A DNA stretch of 10,957 nt, from the NCBI GenBank assembly GCA_045644025.1, contig JAZRGE010000059.1:1-10957 (forward strand). The letters are read 5' to 3'. Origin of the DNA: JAZRGE01 sp045644025 (GTDB lineage: Bacteria; Bacillota; Clostridia; Oscillospirales; Acutalibacteraceae). Below are positions 6,779-10,957 of this stretch, piece by piece. The position numbers and the translations under genes were made by a program. Within the stretch, counting starts at the first letter, position 1. Every line of letters starts with the position of its first letter. The notes under the pieces are model-generated. The model ran no database searches and was not told the origin of the DNA. It saw nothing but the letters and a program-made list of their open reading frames with translations.

Positions 6779-7487
6779 GAATCTGGAAAAGAACTTCCGC
6801 GGTGTAGAAGTGCTTAAAGGCGTAAACGTTGATATCAATAGGGGAGACGTGGTGTGTGTTATCGGCCCTTCCGGATCCGGTAAGTCCACATTTCTGCGAT
6901 GCCTTAATCTTCTGGAGCAGCCCACGGGCGGCCAGATAATCTTTGAGGGTGAGGATCTCACTGATAAAAAGGTGAATCTTAATATTCATCGCCAGAAGAT
7001 GGGAATGGTATTTCAGCAGTTTAATCTCTTTCCCCATATGAGCGTGCTTGATAATCTCACCTGCGCTCCCATAATGCTTAAAAAAGTTCCCAAAGCCGAG
7101 GCCGAGGCCAAGGCAATGGAACTGCTTAGCAGGGTAGGATTGGCCGATAGAGCCAAATCCTTCCCCAATCAGCTCTCGGGCGGCCAGAAGCAGAGGGTGG
7201 CTATAGTTCGTGCACTCTGCATGGAGCCGGATGTAATGCTCTTTGATGAACCCACCAGCGCGCTGGATCCCGAAATGGTCGGCGAAGTTCTGGATGTTAT
7301 GAAAGAACTGGCCAGAGAGGGTATGACAATGGTTGTTGTGACCCACGAAATGGGCTTTGCAAGAGAAGTTTCCAACAGGGTGCTCTTTTTGGACGAAGGC
7401 GTTGTGATGGAAGAAGGATCTCCGCAGGAGATTTTCGGCAATCCTAAATGCGAAAGGCTTCGCTCGTTCCTTGCAAAGGTTCTTTAA
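6765..7487 (+). CDS. Amino-acid ABC transporter, ATP-binding subunit (GlnQ/HisP type)
   Basis: This cytosolic ATPase powers the importer; it has 240 residues, the normal size. Seen in order: Walker A GPSGSGKST at 34-42, the Q-loop VFQQFNLFPHM at 82-92, the ABC signature LSGGQ at 137-141, Walker B MLFDEP at 158-163 followed by TSALDPE (the D-loop), and the switch His at 194 in VVTHEMGFAR. The TSALDPE and THEMGFAR forms are typical of the polar amino-acid group. It overlaps the permease gene by 14 bases and stops 12 bases before argF, so the importer is locked into the arg operon. The substrate is set by the binding protein, not by this subunit. Confidence 0.96.
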   Translation: MISVKNLEKNFRGVEVLKGVNVDINRGDVVCVIGPSGSGKSTFLRCLNLLEQPTGGQIIFEGEDLTDKKVNLNIHRQKMGMVFQQFNLFPHMSVLDNLTCAPIMLKKVPKAEAEAKAMELLSRVGLADRAKSFPNQLSGGQKQRVAIVRALCMEPDVMLFDEPTSALDPEMVGEVLDVMKELAREGMTMVVVTHEMGFAREVSNRVLFLDEGVVMEEGSPQEIFGNPKCERLRSFLAKVL

Positions 7488-7499
7488 GGAGGCAAAACA

Positions 7500-8486
7500 A
7501 TGAAATCTTTTAAGGGTAAGAATTTCTTAAAGCTGCTGGATTTCACTCCCGAGCAGATAGAGGATCTGATTAATCTTGCGGCCGATCTTAAGGCCGATAA
7601 AAAGGCGGGTATGCCCCATAGGCTCTGCCAGGGTAAGAACGTTGTTCTTCTTTTTGAGAAGGATAGCACTCGCACCCGCTGTGCCTTTGAAGTGGCTGCC
7701 GCCGATCTGGGTATGACAGCTACATATCTCGGTCCCAGCGGTTCTCAGATGGGCAAAAAGGAAAGTATTGCCGATACTGCCCGTGTGCTCGGCAGAATGT
7801 ACGACGGTATAGAATACCGTGGCTTTGCCCAGGATATCGTGGAAGAGCTGGGAAAATATGCAGGTGTGCCTGTGTGGAACGGACTCACAAACGAATTCCA
7901 TCCCACCCAGATTCTGGCCGATTTCCTCACTATCAAGGAGCATTTTGGCGATCTTCGCGGTAAGAAACTTGTGTATATGGGCGATGCCAGATATAATATG
8001 GGCAATTCCCTTATGGTTGGTTGCGCTAAAATGGGTATGCACTTTGTGGCCTGTGCTCCCAAGAAATATTTCCCTGCCGAAGAGCTTGTGAACACTTGCC
8101 AAGAGATTGCTAAGCAGACCGGTGCTGTGCTTGAGTTTATTGAAGAACCCGAAAAGGCAGTTGTGGGTGCCGACGTTATTTATACCGATGTTTGGGTGTC
8201 TATGGGCGAGCCCGATAGCGTGTGGCAGGAGCGAATCGAAGAACTCACCCCCTATAGGGTCACAATGGAGTTGATGAACATTGCCGGCGATCAGTGCAAA
8301 TTTATGCATTGTCTGCCCGCATTTCATGATCTGAACACCACCATCGGCAAGCAGATATACGATAAGTTTGGTATCGACTGTATGGAAGTTACCGATGAAG
8401 TGTTCGAGAGTGAGCGCTCCATAGTATTCGATGAAGCCGAAAACAGAATGCACACCATAAAAGCTGTTATGGCTGCAACACTATAG
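7500..8486 (+). CDS. argF: Ornithine carbamoyltransferase
   Basis: It makes citrulline from ornithine and carbamoyl phosphate, feeding ArgG. There are 328 residues. Seen: the carbamoyl-phosphate loop STRTR at 56-60, the 80s loop region GSQMGKKES with K87, HPTQ at 134-137, the ornithine-binding DVWVSMG at 230-236, and HCLP at 270-273. DxxxSMG and HCLP separate it from aspartate and N-acetylornithine carbamoyltransferases. Anabolic use is inferred from linkage to argG and argH and from the absence of arcA or arcC nearby; the sequence alone does not exclude a catabolic role. AAGGAGG (7486-7492) overlaps the ATPase stop, seven bases before ATG. It is the last gene of the operon, with a terminator directly after. 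Confidence 0.97.
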   Translation: MKSFKGKNFLKLLDFTPEQIEDLINLAADLKADKKAGMPHRLCQGKNVVLLFEKDSTRTRCAFEVAAADLGMTATYLGPSGSQMGKKESIADTARVLGRMYDGIEYRGFAQDIVEELGKYAGVPVWNGLTNEFHPTQILADFLTIKEHFGDLRGKKLVYMGDARYNMGNSLMVGCAKMGMHFVACAPKKYFPAEELVNTCQEIAKQTGAVLEFIEEPEKAVVGADVIYTDVWVSMGEPDSVWQERIEELTPYRVTMELMNIAGDQCKFMHCLPAFHDLNTTIGKQIYDKFGIDCMEVTDEVFESERSIVFDEAENRMHTIKAVMAATL

Positions 8487-8493
8487 AACAACA

Positions 8494-8526
8494 AAAGGCG
8501 TTGGCGAAAGCCGGCGCTTTAGTTTT
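8494..8526 (+). terminator. Rho-independent terminator of the arg/ABC operon
   Basis: AAAG, a bulged G, then CGTTGGC (8494-8505) pairs with GCCGGCGCTTT (8510-8520) around a GAAA tetraloop. Two of the pairs are G-U. AGTTTTGCTTT follows, giving a short broken T-tract. It begins eight bases after the argF stop. Confidence 0.8.
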
Positions 8527-8543
8527 GCTTTGGTATCTATGAA

Positions 8544-8630
8544 TTGTAGAATATTAGGAAGAAAAATATAAAACTCTTGCAAAATTTCCAATCGTTATAG
8601 GTTTACTTTTTGTTATTCGGGTATTAAAAT
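8544..8630 (+). promoter_or_regulatory. Candidate promoters of the kinase-aldolase operon
   Basis: Two sigma-A-like pairs with 17-bp spacers are visible: TTGTAG (8544-8549) with TATAAA (8567-8572), and TTTACT (8602-8607) with TAAAAT (8625-8630). The second would start transcription just ahead of the ribosome binding site. Neither is strong, as expected for a controlled gene. The rest of 8527-8639 is AT-rich and shows nothing else I can name. Confidence 0.35.
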
Positions 8631-8639
8631 GAAGACATC

Positions 8640-8646
8640 AGGGGGG
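8640..8646 (+). promoter_or_regulatory. Ribosome binding site deciding the XRE-PfkB start
   Basis: AGGGGGG lies six bases before ATG 8653. The earlier in-frame ATG at 8629 has no ribosome binding site and overlaps a candidate -10, so 8653 is preferred; it also begins exactly where an XRE domain should. Confidence 0.75.
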
Positions 8647-8652
8647 ATATTG

Positions 8653-9858
8653 ATGAATGCGGTAGATTTTGGAAATACACTTACAGCCCTGCGAAAGAAG
8701 TGTGGGCTCACACAGCAACAGCTTGCAGAAAAGCTTTTTGTGAGCAATAAAACTATAAGCCGATGGGAAAACGGATTAGGCTTTCCCGAAGTGCCCATGT
8801 TTCCTGTTTTGGCAGAAGTTTTAGGTGTTTCGGTGGATTACCTTATGGCAGGTAAGCGCAAGGGTATCACCATTGTGGGAAGCATTATCACCGATGCCGT
8901 GAAGAACATTGATTGCTATCCCGAAATGGGTATGCTGGCCACCATTAGCAGCATCAGTATTGCGGCAGGCGGATGCGCCCCTAATACTGCTATTGATCTT
9001 GCTAAGATAGATCGCAGATTGCCTGTTGGGGTGATCGGCAGGATAGGCAATGATGATTACGGCCGCTTTATTCTTTCTCAGTTTGATCGCTACGGTGTGA
9101 ACAGTGATATGGTGAAGATATCGCCAAGCGGTTCCACAAGCTTCTGCGACGTTATGAGCCTTTCCTCCGGAGAGAGAACGTTTTTTCACAATCGCGGCAC
9201 CAATGCTGAGTTTTCGCCCGAAGACGTGGATTTGTCGGTGCTTAATTGCTCCATTATGCACTTTGGCTATCTTCTGCTTTTAGATGTGTTTGATCAACCC
9301 GATAAGGAATACGGCACGGTGCTGGCCCGTTTCCTCAACAACGTGCAGAAAAAGGGAATAAAGACGTCTATCGACGTGGTGAGCAACAGTTCGGCAGATT
9401 ATAAAGCCACTATTGTGCCTGCCCTTAAATACTGCAACTATGCGTTTATGAACGAGATCGAATGTTGCCGTATTACAGGGCTTAACCCCAGAAGCAGCAA
9501 CGGTGAGCCCAACGTGGAGAACATTCAAAAGACGATGCTGTTTATGGCCGAATGCGGTGTGAAGGATAAAGTTATTATTCATTGCAAAGAGCTAGGATTT
9601 TGCTACGATGTGAAGTCTGAAACATTCACTATAATGCCTTCCCTTAAAATTCCCAGAGAAGAAATAATGGGAAGCGTTGGCGCCGGAGATGCCTTCTGTG
9701 CTGGAAGTCTCTACGGATTATACAACGAATATTCCGATGCCGATATGCTTAAATTTGCGGCGGCCACGGCAGCCAGTAGCCTTTTTAAGGAGAATTCCAC
9801 CGATGGCGTGCTGGATAAAGATAGTATATTTGATCTAATGAAAAAATACGGAGGTTAA
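8653..9858 (+). CDS. XRE-type HTH domain fused to PfkB-family carbohydrate kinase
   Basis: This 401-residue protein has two parts. Residues 5-66 are a Cro/C1-type helix-turn-helix: TLTALRKKCGLTQQQLAEKL, then FVSNKTISRWENG with the recognition helix at about 31-40, then LAEVLGVSVDYL. From residue 71 a PfkB/ribokinase-fold sugar kinase begins: GITIVGSIITD, the first signature region GGCAPNTA (106-113) with GRIGNDDYG (129-137), and the catalytic GSVGAGDAFCAG (340-351) with the base D346. The usual DTxGAGD starts here with GS, closer to the SVGAGD form of FruK and LacC. The kinase likely phosphorylates a sugar or sugar phosphate, substrate unknown. It is followed after 5 bases by an aldolase gene. 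A self-regulating 'trigger enzyme' is an inference from the fusion. Confidence 0.9.
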   Translation: MNAVDFGNTLTALRKKCGLTQQQLAEKLFVSNKTISRWENGLGFPEVPMFPVLAEVLGVSVDYLMAGKRKGITIVGSIITDAVKNIDCYPEMGMLATISSISIAAGGCAPNTAIDLAKIDRRLPVGVIGRIGNDDYGRFILSQFDRYGVNSDMVKISPSGSTSFCDVMSLSSGERTFFHNRGTNAEFSPEDVDLSVLNCSIMHFGYLLLLDVFDQPDKEYGTVLARFLNNVQKKGIKTSIDVVSNSSADYKATIVPALKYCNYAFMNEIECCRITGLNPRSSNGEPNVENIQKTMLFMAECGVKDKVIIHCKELGFCYDVKSETFTIMPSLKIPREEIMGSVGAGDAFCAGSLYGLYNEYSDADMLKFAAATAASSLFKENSTDGVLDKDSIFDLMKKYGG

Positions 9859-9863
9859 ACGAT

Positions 9864-10700
9864 ATGCTGGTTAATCTTAATGACGTTTTGAAAAAAGCCC
9901 AGGAGGGCAAATATGCTGTTGGATTGTTTAATACCACCGATAGCGATATGCTTGAGGCTGTGATTTCCGCTGCCGAGGAGATGAATTCTCCTGTAATTAT
10001 CGGCACTGCTGAAGTTCTGCTGCCTTATGGTGAATTGAAGCTCATAGGCCCTTCTATGATAGCTGCCGCTAAGCGTGCAAAAGTGCCCGTTGTGGTGCAC
10101 TACGACCACGGCCTTACAATTGAGCGCTGCATGGAGGCGCTGGATCTTGGCTTTTCCAGCATAATGTTTGATGGTTCGGCAGGCGGCAACGAGGAAAACA
10201 TTGCTTCCACCGCCAAGATGGTGGAGATCGCCCATTCCCGTGGGGCCACGGTGGAAGGGGAGATTGGCCACGTTGGCAACGCCGACACAGAGAGCGATCT
10301 TGGAACAGATAGATACACCACTCCTGACGAGGCAGTTGATTTTATTAAAGCTACAGGTGTGGATGCTCTTGCGATTGCCATCGGCACAGCCCATGGCGCT
10401 TATAAAGAAAAGCCCTGCCTGGATATCGGTCGCCTGAGCGAGATAAGAGCGGCTGTGAATACACCCCTTGTGCTTCACGGCGGATCGGGGCTTTCGGATG
10501 ATGATTTCAGAAACACTATTGCCAACGGAATTGCAAAGGTGAATATTTTCACCGATCTTTGTGTTGCAGGTACCAATGGTATGAAGGAAGCACTGGATAA
10601 GGAGCTGCCTTATCTTGATGCTCGCAATCTTAAAGTGGAAAAGATCAAGCAGGCTGCTATCAGAAAGATGCAGCTTTTTGGCTCGGTTAACAAGGCATAA
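9864..10700 (+). CDS. Class II (zinc) ketose-bisphosphate aldolase, GatY/KbaY/Fba-like
   Basis: It cleaves a ketose 1,6-bisphosphate to dihydroxyacetone phosphate and an aldehyde, using Zn(II). It has 278 residues, close to the 284-286 of the tagatose-bisphosphate aldolases. Seen: HYDHG at 79-83 with the proton donor D81 and zinc ligand H82, SIMFDGS (99-105), VEGEIGHVG (130-138), GTAHGAYK (174-181) with zinc ligand H177, LHGGSG (204-209) with zinc ligand H205, and KVNIFTD (225-231). Spacing of these ligands follows GatY. Fructose-, tagatose- or 5-keto-2-deoxygluconate-phosphate are all possible substrates; the sequence does not decide. GGAGG at 9850-9854 serves ATG 9864, overlapping the kinase gene's end, so the two genes are coupled. 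Confidence 0.93.
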   Translation: MLVNLNDVLKKAQEGKYAVGLFNTTDSDMLEAVISAAEEMNSPVIIGTAEVLLPYGELKLIGPSMIAAAKRAKVPVVVHYDHGLTIERCMEALDLGFSSIMFDGSAGGNEENIASTAKMVEIAHSRGATVEGEIGHVGNADTESDLGTDRYTTPDEAVDFIKATGVDALAIAIGTAHGAYKEKPCLDIGRLSEIRAAVNTPLVLHGGSGLSDDDFRNTIANGIAKVNIFTDLCVAGTNGMKEALDKELPYLDARNLKVEKIKQAAIRKMQLFGSVNKA

Positions 10701-10736
10701 TAAAAAAGCAGTTCGCGAAAGCGAACTGCTTTTTTA
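10701..10736. terminator. Bidirectional rho-independent terminator
   Basis: A perfect 16-bp stem, T then six A then GCAGTTCGC (10701-10716), pairs with its complement (10721-10736) around a GAAA loop. The T6 run follows on the + strand and, by symmetry, on the - strand. It directly follows the aldolase stop and lies ten bases from the stop of the convergent gene, so it can end both transcripts. Confidence 0.93.
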
Positions 10737-10745
10737 ATCAACATA

Positions 10746-10957
10746 TTATATGCGGCCGCCCGATTCAGTGAACATACGAAGAAATTTGCCAAGGAATATC
10801 ACGCTATCCTTAAGGCAGGCGCCGAATTTAAGCACTAGCTCGTAGTTGTAGTATCCATCGTAGCCGATCTCTTCCAAGGCGGCAAAGACTTCCGGCCAGT
10901 TGATATATCCGAAACCGGGGATAAGGTGCTGGTCGTTTACTCCGTCGTTATCGTGCA
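10746..10957 (-). CDS. Sugar phosphate isomerase/epimerase-like TIM-barrel protein, C-terminal part
   Basis: Reading the - strand from the window's right edge gives 69 residues ending at a TAA (10748-10746); the start is outside. The visible part reads HDNDGVNDQHLIPGFG, then YINWPEVFAALEEIGYDGYYNYEL. This is the C-terminal pattern of the xylose-isomerase-like / AP endonuclease family 2 TIM barrel: a metal-site HxxD region, an H-x-x-PG-x-G-x-I-x-W stretch, then GYDG and a Glu near a strand end. Such proteins isomerise or epimerise sugars or sugar acids. With a sugar kinase and an aldolase facing it, a shared carbohydrate pathway is a fair guess, but the genes are convergent, so not one operon. 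The exact activity cannot be told from this fragment. Confidence 0.85.
   Translation of the reverse strand, partial: HDNDGVNDQHLIPGFGYINWPEVFAALEEIGYDGYYNYELVLKFGACLKDSVIFLGKFLRMFTESGGRI

Noticed and set aside
7527..8453. 308-codon open frame on the - strand opposite argF
   Set aside because: The + strand carries all ornithine carbamoyltransferase motifs; the - frame gives a His-rich, motif-free product typical of an antisense shadow.
8629..8652. ATG 8629 as start of the XRE-PfkB gene
   Set aside because: It lacks a ribosome binding site and overlaps a candidate -10; ATG 8653 has AGGGGGG at good spacing.
1..10957. CRISPR array, insertion sequence, phage or defence genes
   Set aside because: No regular repeats with spacers, transposase or integrase motifs, terminal inverted repeats or defence-type domains were seen; all genes are metabolic or transport genes with a shared codon style.

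Overview
The window looks like a piece of chromosome from an anaerobic, Gram-positive-type bacterium, most likely an uncultured member of the class Clostridia (Firmicutes). The reasons are the strong AGGAGG-type ribosome binding sites in front of nearly every gene, some GTG starts, an ATP-independent-looking lipobox on the solute-binding protein, FeoB followed by a tiny cysteine-rich membrane protein, and a fairly balanced base composition with AT-rich spacers. The taxon is an inference from style and gene content, not a match. All genes but one are on the + strand, and all read as intact.

Layout. (1) 1-2258: the 3' part of a ferrous-iron transporter gene (feoB, cut by the window's left edge) and a 50-residue FeoB-associated Cys-rich membrane protein, closed by a hairpin at about 2264-2294. 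(2) 2259-2561: an AT-rich spacer with a 13-bp direct repeat, a perfect 14-bp palindrome, and a textbook sigma-A promoter (TTGACA, 17 bp, TATAAT) for the next operon, with an ARG-box-like sequence on the -10. (3) 2562-8486: a six-gene operon argG, argH, a complete polar amino-acid ABC importer (lipoprotein, permease, ATPase), argF. A terminator follows at about 8494-8526. (4) 8653-10700: a two-gene operon of an XRE-type DNA-binding domain fused to a PfkB-family sugar kinase, then a class II (zinc) ketose-bisphosphate aldolase, closed by a perfect, probably two-way terminator at 10701-10736. (5) 10746-10957: on the - strand, the C-terminal end of a sugar phosphate isomerase/epimerase-like TIM-barrel protein, convergent with the aldolase.

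How the genes fit together. argF, argG and argH encode the last three steps of arginine synthesis (ornithine to citrulline to argininosuccinate to arginine). The ABC importer sits between argH and argF with short gaps and overlaps, so it is almost surely co-transcribed. Its substrate cannot be read from the sequence; ornithine, citrulline or arginine are the natural guesses. A strong hairpin between the binding-protein gene and the permease gene may set the usual excess of binding protein. The kinase-aldolase pair suggests phosphorylation of a sugar (or sugar phosphate) followed by cleavage to triose phosphates, with the kinase itself carrying a DNA-binding domain and so possibly regulating its own operon. 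That fusion is the most unusual item in the window. I saw no tRNA, rRNA, CRISPR array, transposase or phage gene.
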